Positions 45,346 to 53,900 of a stretch of DNA of 64,000 bases are shown here, one piece after another (within the stretch, counting starts at the first letter, position 1; each line of letters starts with the position of its first letter). The notes under the pieces were generated by a model, which saw only the letters and a program-made list of their open reading frames with translations, was not told the DNA's origin and did no database searches. The DNA is from Flavobacteriales bacterium UBA1494 (GTDB lineage: Bacteria > Bacteroidota > Bacteroidia > Flavobacteriales_E > Vicingaceae), in contig CAJJAT010000006.1 in NCBI GenBank assembly GCA_905182175.1, forward strand, positions 33,521-97,520. The letters run 5' to 3'. Both the position numbers and the translations under genes were made by a program.

Positions 45346-46179
45346 CTAATTGATTACTTTAATAATGTTAACATCATAAATTACAGCAGTATAAGGAGGA
45401 ACAATTCCTGCTAAAGATCCTTCTTCCCCAAAAGCAAGGTGCGAAGGTAATATAATTTTCACTCTTTCACCTTCTTTTCGTCCGCTTAATGCGGTTTTAA
45501 AGCCTTCTATCATTTGATATTCTTGACCAAAAGTAAAAGTAGGCGTAATTGATTTCTCCTGAGTATCGTCAAAAACGTAACCATCTAAGAAATAGCCTTT
45601 ATACTGAATGCTAACGTGACTCCCAAATTGAATTGGAGTGCTATCATTTTCATGCAAAATTTGTCGGTAAACTCCATCCAGTGTATCATAATCAGCTCCT
45701 AATTCATTCAAATAGACTTGAAGTGCAGCTTGTTCGTCCAATTCTCGTTTTGAAATAGCAATCTTTTTTGCTTTTTCCGCTTCAGCAGTTGTAAGCGAGT
45801 TCACGACTCTAAGCGAAAGCAATACGGCCCCTTCATCTGACTGCAGAACTTTATAGAACTTAAAAAAGTCGTTAAACAAAGATCTATCAACTTTAATAAG
45901 GACACTATCTCCAACTTTGAATTTTCTAAAAACACTGTCTATCGGATGAACTTTAGGTTCCAAGAAATAATGAAAATCATGCACAAAATGCAAGGTGTCT
46001 TCAGTCTCATCGAGAACCATTAATGTCAATTCTAAAACCTCATCCTCCTCAACGGCCTTGTTATCTCCTAACTGAATGTACTTATATGAGATGGCGTTAG
46101 AAAAAGTTTTAAACTCTTTTGCATCTTGATTGCAAGAAAACAAACTCACTGAAAACAGAAAAAAAAAGAAATACCTCAT
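45346..46179 (-). CDS. FKBP-type peptidyl-prolyl isomerase lipoprotein
   Basis: 277 residues. Lipobox SVSLFSC, a divergent N-terminal domain, a coiled segment (AEKAKKIAISKRELDEQAAL), then an FKBP domain with SIQYKGYFLDGYVFDDT, MIEGFKTALSGRKEGERV, ILPSHLAFGEEG and VIYDVNIIKV. Its architecture parallels the downstream paralogue, suggesting duplication. Its start overlaps the end of the GldI-like gene by four bases. Confidence 0.88.
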   Translation of the reverse strand: MRYFFFFLFSVSLFSCNQDAKEFKTFSNAISYKYIQLGDNKAVEEDEVLELTLMVLDETEDTLHFVHDFHYFLEPKVHPIDSVFRKFKVGDSVLIKVDRSLFNDFFKFYKVLQSDEGAVLLSLRVVNSLTTAEAEKAKKIAISKRELDEQAALQVYLNELGADYDTLDGVYRQILHENDSTPIQFGSHVSIQYKGYFLDGYVFDDTQEKSITPTFTFGQEYQMIEGFKTALSGRKEGERVKIILPSHLAFGEEGSLAGIVPPYTAVIYDVNIIKVIN

Positions 46180-46697
46180 CTTTTTGCTACTAAATGCACA
46201 TTGTACACCAATGTTGTTTGACTAGAAATAGCTGCATTGTCACCAGAAATTCCATGAGCTAAGTGGGCAGGTAAAATAAGGTAGGCTCTTTCACCTACTT
46301 TCAACTTCTTTATTCCTTCATGCAAACCCGATTCTACATTATCATAATCAACAACAAATTCTTGTAATTTGCCTTCGGGAGATTTGTATAAACTATCTCC
46401 AGTTATTGAAGTTAAATCGTAAGACAAAACTGCCAATTCCCCTGTTTTTAAACCATCGCCTTCTGAGCTTTTGTAAATATGATATTGTAAACCAGTGCCC
46501 GTAGAAATAAATTGAAGGCCTAAACTATCCTTAAAAACTCGAATTTTTTCCTTCTCTTTTTTCAAAAAGTCTTTGTGAGAAAGAATCATGGTTGTCTCAA
46601 AATCTTTTTTATTTTCAAAAGAGACTTCGGCCTTATTTGTCTCATTTTCGCATGAACATAAAAAACAAACAAAAATTAATAAACTAAAATTACGCAT
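46176..46697 (-). CDS. gldI: GldI-like FKBP-type isomerase lipoprotein
   Basis: 173 residues. Lipobox CFLCSC, then a helical linker (HKDFLKKEKEKIRVFKDS) and one FKBP domain: GLQYHIYKSSEGDG, LAVLSYDLTSITGDSLYKSP, VESGLHEGIKKLKVGERAY, LILPAHLAHGISGDN. This order and length match the gliding-motility isomerase GldI of Flavobacterium, including the region where GldI has YSxxElgxxxYxVDKQ (here YKSPEGKLQEFVVDY). GldI is required for gliding and T9SS function in F. johnsoniae. It overlaps nrnA by eight bases. Confidence 0.75.
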   Translation of the reverse strand: MRNFSLLIFVCFLCSCENETNKAEVSFENKKDFETTMILSHKDFLKKEKEKIRVFKDSLGLQFISTGTGLQYHIYKSSEGDGLKTGELAVLSYDLTSITGDSLYKSPEGKLQEFVVDYDNVESGLHEGIKKLKVGERAYLILPAHLAHGISGDNAAISSQTTLVYNVHLVAKR

Positions 46698-47700
46698 TCA
46701 ACTTTGTTTCATATTCCGGAAAGATACCTTCCAATTTCTTGACTGTTTCCAACAAGCCTACATCGCTAATGCCTCCTGCAGCATTAAAATGTCCGCCGCC
46801 ACTAAAATACTTAGCCGATAATTCATTTACATGAAAATCTCCTTTGGATCGAAATGACATTTTTACTTTCCCGTCTTTTTCAACAATTAGAATTGCCATT
46901 CTAATTCCAGCAACAGAAAGAGGATAGTTTACCATTCCCTCTGTGTCTCCTTTTTTATAGTTAAACCGTTTTAGGTCTTCTTCAGAAAGGTAAATAATGG
47001 CTGCTTTGTATTGTTCGTATACATTAAAACGTTCGTTCAAGGCAAATCCAAGGAGTTTTAAGCGATCTACAGAATTGTTATTAAATAAATTTTCATGAAT
47101 TTGACCCGGATTAATTCCAACTTCAATTAATTCTGCAACTACGTTGTGGGTCCGCTTCGAAGTACTTGAAAATCTAAAACTTCCCGTATCGGTAACAATT
47201 CCAGTATACATCGCTTCTCCCATTTCAACTGTCAGCTTTGAGGTTTCTCCGAGGTTATCTATAAAGTCATAAATTAATTGACAGGTAGAGCTTGCTGTTG
47301 TTTCAGACAATTGAAAATTAGCAAAGTCATCCGGATTTTGGTGGTGATCGATGTTTATAATGTAAGCGTCTTTATTCAATTGAAACGCTTTTTCCAAATC
47401 ACCCATTCTACTTGGGGTATTAAAATCCAAACAACAGATCAAGTCTGCCTTTTCAAGTTCTTGGTTCACCTCTAAGTCGTTATCTTGATAATTCAAAATG
47501 GTATCAAAACCGTCTAACCAGCTAATGAATTTTGGGGCAGGGTCTGGAGTAATTACCTGAACGTGATCTACGAAATTCTTCAAAAAATGATATAGCGCTA
47601 ACGAAGAACCCACAGAATCACCATCTGGTGACCGGTGTGACACTATCACAACATGTTGACTTGATTTAATCTTCCCTTCTACTTCCTTCCAATTTCTCAT
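46690..47700 (-). CDS. nrnA: DHH-family bifunctional oligoribonuclease/PAP phosphatase
   Basis: 336 residues. N-terminal DHH domain with VIVSHRSPDGDSVGSSLAL, CCLDFN, and NIDHHQNPDDFAN, and a C-terminal DHHA1 domain ending FSGGGHFNAAGGIS. The enzyme degrades short RNAs and dephosphorylates 3'-phosphoadenosine 5'-phosphate. It is first in the operon nrnA-gldI-FKBP-FKBP; the overlap with gldI implies coupled translation. Its -7 box is only four bases before the start. Confidence 0.92.
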   Translation of the reverse strand: MRNWKEVEGKIKSSQHVVIVSHRSPDGDSVGSSLALYHFLKNFVDHVQVITPDPAPKFISWLDGFDTILNYQDNDLEVNQELEKADLICCLDFNTPSRMGDLEKAFQLNKDAYIINIDHHQNPDDFANFQLSETTASSTCQLIYDFIDNLGETSKLTVEMGEAMYTGIVTDTGSFRFSSTSKRTHNVVAELIEVGINPGQIHENLFNNNSVDRLKLLGFALNERFNVYEQYKAAIIYLSEEDLKRFNYKKGDTEGMVNYPLSVAGIRMAILIVEKDGKVKMSFRSKGDFHVNELSAKYFSGGGHFNAAGGISDVGLLETVKKLEGIFPEYETKLNA

Positions 47701-47704
47701 GCTT

Positions 47705-47712
47705 CAAAAATA
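47705..47712 (-). promoter_or_regulatory. Candidate -7 box of nrnA, possibly leaderless
   Basis: On the minus strand TATTTTTG (fits TAnnTTTG) ends four bases before the nrnA ATG, the same spacing seen at amtB. With normal spacing the transcript would start at or near the start codon. No clear -33 box. Confidence 0.4.
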
Positions 47713-47844
47713 GCTAAAGTGCATCCTTTTTTACCGTGCAGTTGCAAGCATTTTCAAAGAGTTTTAAACCTAACCTGCTGAAAAAAACTTAAACTCGTTC
47801 AAAAATGATTAAAATAGGTTTTACACTAAAATTATTATAAATTT

Positions 47845-48087
47845 ATGAAAAAGCAAGAAACACCAGGATTAATAGTGGCTGCATTAGTTGGAGCGGCGGC
47901 GGGTGCATTAGCCGGAATATTATTAGCACCTGACTCAGGAAAAAAAAGCAGAAAGAAGTTAAAGAAAAAAGCTAAAAAATTAAAAAAAGAGATGGCTAGT
48001 AGTATTGAAGAAGTAACTAGTAAAGGTCTTGAGAGTGCCACAGAACTTAAAGAGACCGCAGAAAAAATATTGAACAACAAAACATAA
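47845..48087 (+). CDS. YtxH domain-containing small membrane protein
   Basis: 80 residues. A Gly/Ala-rich membrane segment (LIVAALVGAAAGALAGILLA) with the YtxH LLAPDSGKKSRKKLKKK junction, then a long basic amphipathic helix. Such proteins associate with the inner membrane and are linked to envelope stress, function unknown. It begins a four-gene operon (3-base gap to the next gene) with the holin-like protein, a small soluble protein and an AI-2E permease. Confidence 0.88.
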   Translation: MKKQETPGLIVAALVGAAAGALAGILLAPDSGKKSRKKLKKKAKKLKKEMASSIEEVTSKGLESATELKETAEKILNNKT

Positions 48088-48090
48088 TTA

Positions 48091-48435
48091 ATGATCAAGT
48101 CAGAAGAAATTAACAACCTTTTGCAAGAGTCGAAGGACTATTTAGACACAGAACTAGAGATACGTAAGTTGGAAGCCACAGAAAAGCTGAGCTTGCATGG
48201 TAGCAACATGTTCATTTTCATAATACTAGGTAGTTTCGGATTACTTTTCTTAATTTTTTCGGGCTTGTTTTTAGGATTTATTTTATCTGAATATTTTTCG
48301 AACTTCTCTACCGGCTTTGGAATAATCGCTTTAGCATATTTGCTCATTTTTGCTGTATTGTATGTCTTCCGAAGACAATTAATTGGAAAGCCAATTCAAA
48401 ATAAAATAATTAGAGAATTGTATAGCGATGAATAG
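48091..48435 (+). CDS. Holin-like (DUF1469/Phage_holin_3_6) inner-membrane protein
   Basis: 114 residues. An N-terminal amphipathic helix (EINNLLQESKDYLDTELEIR, then KLEATEKLS) precedes two membrane segments, FIFIILGSFGLLFLIFSGLF and FGIIALAYLLIFAVLYVF. This is the DUF1469 pattern, commonly next to YtxH genes. Despite the family name there is no phage nearby. It overlaps the next gene by eight bases. Confidence 0.8.
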   Translation: MIKSEEINNLLQESKDYLDTELEIRKLEATEKLSLHGSNMFIFIILGSFGLLFLIFSGLFLGFILSEYFSNFSTGFGIIALAYLLIFAVLYVFRRQLIGKPIQNKIIRELYSDE

Positions 48436-48769
48436 AGTTACAACAAAAGTCCAAGACCTTGAGACTCTTAGGCAAGCTCAAACGGAGTTAAAAGAACGTG
48501 CTACCACTCAACAAACAAACCTTACAGCGCAAGTAAGACAGTTAAAAAGCAATATTTTTGGGAAACCTGAGAATACAGAGCCCGGTTTTGATCTTCCTCA
48601 ACGAATAGAGTCTATACTGTTAAAGACTATTATGAATAAAGTTTTCAAACCGAAATCAAAATTAGGAAGCACAGTCACCAACATTGTTAGTAACTTCATC
48701 GTTCAGCTATATGGAAAAAAAATCCAAAAAAAAATTTTCAAGCTGACCAATCGTTTCTTAGCAAAGTAA
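48428..48769 (+). CDS. Small basic hypothetical protein
   Basis: 113 residues, no membrane segment. The first part is helical and polar (LETLRQAQTELKERATTQQT), the second basic (KVFKPKSKLGSTVTNIVSNF, then KKIQKKIFKLTNRFLAK). It overlaps the holin-like gene and is one base before the permease gene, so it belongs to the operon and may be a partner of those membrane proteins. No family recognised. Confidence 0.75.
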   Translation: MNRVTTKVQDLETLRQAQTELKERATTQQTNLTAQVRQLKSNIFGKPENTEPGFDLPQRIESILLKTIMNKVFKPKSKLGSTVTNIVSNFIVQLYGKKIQKKIFKLTNRFLAK

Positions 48770-48770
48770 A

Positions 48771-49892
48771 ATGAAAGTAAATCAACGTTCATCAATTGAC
48801 ACACTGTGGAAGGTTTTGCTAGCGATTAGTCTGCTAGTTTTTGGTATTATTGCTGCTAAATCTATTTTAATTCCTCTTGTATTTTCTTTCTTTTTTGCAA
48901 TTATACTGCATCCTGTAGTAAGTTTCTTGCAACAGAAAAAATTGAATCTAGTTTTGGCAACTCTTCTCAGTATGTTAGCTGCGACGATGGTTTTGGGGTC
49001 TGGGTTGTTTTACGTCATAACCCAAGCTAAGATTCTATTTAGCGATTTACCCGATTTGGTAGATCAATTCAATTCCTTATTTACAAAGTTTGAAACTTTT
49101 GTAACCAATACCTTAGAAATTTCTGCTATCGAACAATTAGCATTAATTAAAGAGAATGCGAATGAATTAATTTCATCAGGTAGTGGCGTTTTTGGAGATG
49201 CTCTTCTGGCTACATCCAATTTAATAACACTGTTCACTCTTATTCCAATTTATGTTTTTTTTATATTAATTTACAAAGAGAATTTTAAAGGGTTTCTATC
49301 GCAACTTGATAAATCAGCTAGCCGATCAACTCTAAAAGTTGCGATAGAAATAAAGGATATGGTTCACAGTTATATAGTAGGACTGCTGCTTGTTATCGCT
49401 ATTGTTGCTATTCTAAACTCAGTCGGTTTGTTGGTTTTAAGTTTGAAGTATGCTATTTTCATGGGAATTATTTCTGCCATCTTAACCATTATACCTTACA
49501 TTGGGATTTTTATAGGCGGATTGTTGCCTTTAATGGTAGCTTTAGTAACAAAAGATTCCTTGATTTATCCGTTATTAGTGCTTGTTGTAATTGGAACTGT
49601 TCAATTCTTGGAAGGGAATCTCATCACACCAAAAATTGTTGGGTCAAAGGTAAATGTCAATCCCCTAGCAGCAATAGTGGCATTGGTTATTGGTGCGGAA
49701 ATATGGGGTATAGCGGGGATGATTTTAGCAATTCCACTAACTGGAATAACCAAGATTATTATGAGTCAATACGAGTCCTTGCGTCCTTATACCTATTTGC
49801 TACAAAGTGACGAGGATAATTCAAAATTAGATGATAAATCTGTTTCCGAGAAACTGTCTAGCTTGTTTAATAAAAATGAAACTAAAACTTAG
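48771..49892 (+). CDS. AI-2E family transporter (second paralogue)
   Basis: 373 residues with about eight membrane segments: LWKVLLAISLLVFGIIAAKS at the N-terminus, then LIPLVFSFFFAIILHPVVSF, IYVFFILIYKENFKGFL, and the C-terminal IIPYIGIFIGGLLPLMVALV, EGNLITPKIVGSKVNVNPL, GMILAIPLTGI. The final motifs are the strongest family mark. It is last in the YtxH-holin-small protein operon. Its end overlaps the end of the converging porP-like gene by 11 bases. Substrate unknown. Confidence 0.9.
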   Translation: MKVNQRSSIDTLWKVLLAISLLVFGIIAAKSILIPLVFSFFFAIILHPVVSFLQQKKLNLVLATLLSMLAATMVLGSGLFYVITQAKILFSDLPDLVDQFNSLFTKFETFVTNTLEISAIEQLALIKENANELISSGSGVFGDALLATSNLITLFTLIPIYVFFILIYKENFKGFLSQLDKSASRSTLKVAIEIKDMVHSYIVGLLLVIAIVAILNSVGLLVLSLKYAIFMGIISAILTIIPYIGIFIGGLLPLMVALVTKDSLIYPLLVLVVIGTVQFLEGNLITPKIVGSKVNVNPLAAIVALVIGAEIWGIAGMILAIPLTGITKIIMSQYESLRPYTYLLQSDEDNSKLDDKSVSEKLSSLFNKNETKT

Positions 49893-50913
49893 CGCAAGGA
49901 ACAATAAATTTTCTGCTGCGCTGTTTTTTCTTTTTACTCGCAATTTCGTAAACCATCGAAATTTCATGCGCACCTGCAGTATTTGTTGCTAAACGGGAAA
50001 CGGTAACGTCGTAGCTGTAACCAATGCGAATGTTTCTATCTAGCACACTGTAACCAACTAATATAATTACTGCATCATTGTTTTGCGGCACCGTTCGTAA
50101 ATCGTCCTCATACTTTTTAATCAACGGCAAACCTCTGTACCAAAAGCCAAAAACAAACGGCTCATGGTTGTAATACAACCCTAAATCTAACTGATGGTAC
50201 TTTTCTTGAGCTTCATACAGAATTGCTGCTGTAATGTCTTTTGCATTTCGGCGTTTTACCGTGGGGCCAGACAACGAAAATTTGTATCCTGCTTGAAAGT
50301 TGAAAGTAATTGGTAATTGAGCAACGGAGTTATTTCCTAACAAGCTTTGATTTGGTTTATTTAAATGACGTGCAGAAATACCTACCCAGTAATTTTCAGA
50401 ATACAGAAGTCCTCCAAAATCAATATTTAAATAATTTACATTTCGATCGGTGATGGCATCTGCATCAACAGTTGAAGCACTATTGCTTTCAAGTTGATCG
50501 TTAAATACAAGTCTGCTGAAGTCCACTCCTCGTGATACGATTCCAAATTTTACACCCGGAGCTAAATACGTTTTTTGATTTAACCGAAACCTGTAGGCAT
50601 AAGAAGCTGATACTTGATTCGTGGTCAGTCCAAAAGAGCCCGCATCTTCTCTGTTAAAAATTAACCCAAAACCAGAATTGATTTCAGCAGCATTGTAATC
50701 GTAAGCTGCATGATACGAATCGAAAGCCCCTGGTATATTGGGCCATTGATGCCTGTAATTCATTGAAAAACGATGCTCAATAGTGGAACCCGTAAATCCA
50801 GGATTGGTGTGCAAGGGTGCAGCATAAAATTGAGAAAAGCGGGTATCTTGCGCATAAATTATTATGCGAGAACAAATCAAGATAAAAGTCACCAGGTATT
50901 TCAATCTATTCAT
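49882..50913 (-). CDS. PorP/SprF family type IX secretion outer-membrane protein
   Basis: 343 residues with a signal peptide (TFILICSRIIIYAQDTRFSQ). Family landmarks are QFYAAPLHTNPGFTGST, RHQWPNIPGAFDSYHAAYDY, GISARHLNKPNQSLLG and a final IRIGYSYDVTVSRLATNT and HEISMVYEI. PorP/SprF proteins form 14-strand barrels that hold specific type B-sorted T9SS substrates on the surface. Its ATG overlaps the stop of the upstream giant frame (ATGA at 50910-50913), so it was translationally coupled to that gene, which is now broken by stops. Confidence 0.9.
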   Translation of the reverse strand: MNRLKYLVTFILICSRIIIYAQDTRFSQFYAAPLHTNPGFTGSTIEHRFSMNYRHQWPNIPGAFDSYHAAYDYNAAEINSGFGLIFNREDAGSFGLTTNQVSASYAYRFRLNQKTYLAPGVKFGIVSRGVDFSRLVFNDQLESNSASTVDADAITDRNVNYLNIDFGGLLYSENYWVGISARHLNKPNQSLLGNNSVAQLPITFNFQAGYKFSLSGPTVKRRNAKDITAAILYEAQEKYHQLDLGLYYNHEPFVFGFWYRGLPLIKKYEDDLRTVPQNNDAVIILVGYSVLDRNIRIGYSYDVTVSRLATNTAGAHEISMVYEIASKKKKQRSRKFIVPCAKF

Positions 50914-53900
50914 TCCCTTTCTCCATTTAATTTAATCAGCTTCCTCTGCTTTTGAAGTAACTCATCGACAGTATAAATCAATACCTCAGCATACTCTTCA
51001 AAAGACTCTCCCTCAATAATTAGTTCATATTCAACATTGGGATTTACTAAAAATATAAATTTCCCAGTTTTAGGATGTGAAGTAAAAAAACCAACTAATT
51101 CTCAACTTTCCATTTCAACCAACGAAATCTCGGAAAATGAAGGGATCTCATCTATTATTACTGTCGCTGATATAACCGACTGGTACAAACTACGTTCTAA
51201 ATAATCAATAGCGTATATATCTTGACCTCCAAAACCTCCTTGTTTAGAAGAGGAATAATATCCATGTTTTTCATTTGCAGAAATAGTAAAGTGAATATCG
51301 TCTTTTGAAGAGTTTGTTGGAGCTCCTAGGTTTGTTGTATTTATCCATTCTTCAGCTTTATACTCCGCCTTAAAAATATCAAACCCTCCCATATTTTTAT
51401 GTCCTTTGGATGAAAAGTAAAGGGTCTTTCCATCAGGATGAATAAAAGGGGAATCCTCATCTAAGGGTGTGTTTATGTGCCAACCTAAATTAATTGCCCG
51501 ACTCCATTCACCATTTGGTAATTTGCTTACCCGATATAGATCAAAGCCTCCGAATCCTCCATCCCTATTGGACGAAAAATAAAAAGTTAACCCGTCCAAA
51601 GAAATAGACGCACTGCGCTCAACAGACAATGTTCCATTTATTTTACTACTCATTATTACAGGAGTAGTCCATTTATCATTAATTAAAATAGATTCATACA
51701 AGTCTCCACCAACTAAATTTTTATTGGTTCTAAATAAAAAAAGTGTATTCCCATCTGGCGACAGCCCAACACAAGCATCATTTAGCGCGGTATTAATATC
51801 TCCTTCTACCTCCAAGGCTTCACTCCATAAAAATCCACTTTCTGTATTGTTTGAATAATAAACGTCCTCAAAAGGCCGTCCCAAAGGATCTTTTTCTTCA
51901 CCATTATCTCTTCTTGAGGTAAAAAGCAACAACTCTTCGTTAGAGGAGATTAAAGGAACATACTCATCATCTGCTGTGTTTATGGTTTTACCCAAGTTAA
52001 TTATGTTTACAACTTATTGGTTATTCACAAACTGAGCATAATTAGCAATATTAGAAGTGAGTTGAATTACTTCATGATAGCTAAACTTTGACTCAGTGCG
52101 CCAAGTATAATTTCCATATGCTGAAGCAGCAGCTAAATATTCACCTTGATATAAGTGAGAATAAGCAATTTCATAATAAGCGTCGTTTATAATGGTTGTT
52201 TTATTCAAATACCAAATGGCTTGACTATACTGCTTCAACTGAAAATAACTGTCTCCTAGATAATAGTTCAATAGAGCGTACTCTTCTTCTGTTTCATAAA
52301 TCAATTTCCATTGATTTATTGCATTGGGCAAATCTCCGTTTTTATACAAAGTTTCCCCCTCCCAAAAAATTGCTTTTGCTTTACCTTTAAAAGGACTGCA
52401 CCCTTCAGTTGGAGCACTGAAGCCAACGGTGACTTTAGGGTCAATGGTAATGATTTGCGATGTGGTGTCTTTGCAGCCCTCATCAGTAAAAATAAATAAC
52501 GTTGTTAAGCTAGAAATAGGCGCGACCGAAAAGTTGTTCTCGAAAATATGGGTAAGGTTTACCCCACAAGAATCTAAAAAAATTGTACCGTCTCCAAAAT
52601 TCCAATTACATGAGTCTTGACCTTGAGAACCGTTTCCAAAATTAACGGCTAACGGACTGCAGCCAGAAGTAATATTTGGAGAAATTGTTGCTATTGGTTT
52701 ACCGAAGACTGTAAGATTCTTTCGCATCGTATCCGTACAATTATATTGTGAAATAGCCACTAATTTTACAGTATACGTTTGTTTTTGAGTAGTTTAATTA
52801 ATGTAAGTATGTATTGGAGATTGCGTAAAGCTATTTGACCCGTCGCCAAAAGTCCAAATTCGACTATTTGATCCAATAGATTGATTTACAAAATTTACAT
52901 TTAATGGACTGCACCCAGAATCAATAGAAGAAAAGTCGGCTATTACTTGTGGGTTTACTGTAATGGAAATTACTTGAGTTGAAGAACAACCGTTTGTCGT
53001 GGTTACAGTTAATTCACTGTTAAACGTTCTAGGAAAGAACGACCCGGTATTTGTATAAATGTGAGTACTTATTGGTCGACAAAGTTTAAAAGTATCCTGA
53101 TCTCCATAATCTAACGAACATAAATCGGCCAATGTTGAAGATTGTGTAAAGTTAACTTCCAATGGCTGACAGCCGCTCATAAAATCTGCAGTATAACTGG
53201 CAGTCGGTTTTGGATAAACCAATATATTTTGATTTGCCGTATCTAAACAGCCTTTAACAGAAATAGCTATTAATTCAGCCAAGAAACTTTGATTTGAATT
53301 GGTAGTGTTTGTGTAAGTATGACTTGGACTAACAACAGGGCTAGTCCCTCCATCTCCAAATTTCCACATGAAACTTTGAGCACCAAATGATTGAATTACG
53401 AAACTAACATTCAATGGACTACACCCCGTGTCATTCGATGTAAATGCCGCTTGAATAAATGGATGAACTTCAACTGTGCGTTGAAAGGTATCTTTACAAC
53501 CGTTCACCGTTTCTGTAATTAATCGAATGTCGTTAAATTCAGTAATTGCAGAAGTATTGCTATACGTTTTAACAAAATTGGCATTCCCACTTGTCGAGTT
53601 TGTTCCATCTCCAAAATCCCAACTAAAATTATTTGAGCCAGTTGAATTATTGGTAACTACTATTGGCAAAGGCTGACATCCCTTTTTGGTATCTATGCTA
53701 AAATCAGAAGTTGGATTTAGAAATACCAGAACATTTCCAAAAGTGGTATCTAAGCAGCCAAAGCTACTTTGAGCAATTAGCCGAACTACGTAGTTTTGAT
53801 TGTTGGTGGTGCTGTTGACATATGTATGCGAAGGCGTCGGACCAGTTGCTGTTGAGCCGTCGCCAAAATCCCATTGATAATCAACCGCTCCAACTACCGA

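Noticed and set aside
48091..48435. Phage holin
   Set aside because: The family name is historical; two TM segments in an operon with YtxH and a permease, and no lysis or phage genes, argue for a cellular envelope role.
52014..52760. Separate gene starting at 52760
   Set aside because: The start is an internal GTG and the frame is in register with the PKD frame before and the PD40 frame after; it is a piece of the giant pseudogene.
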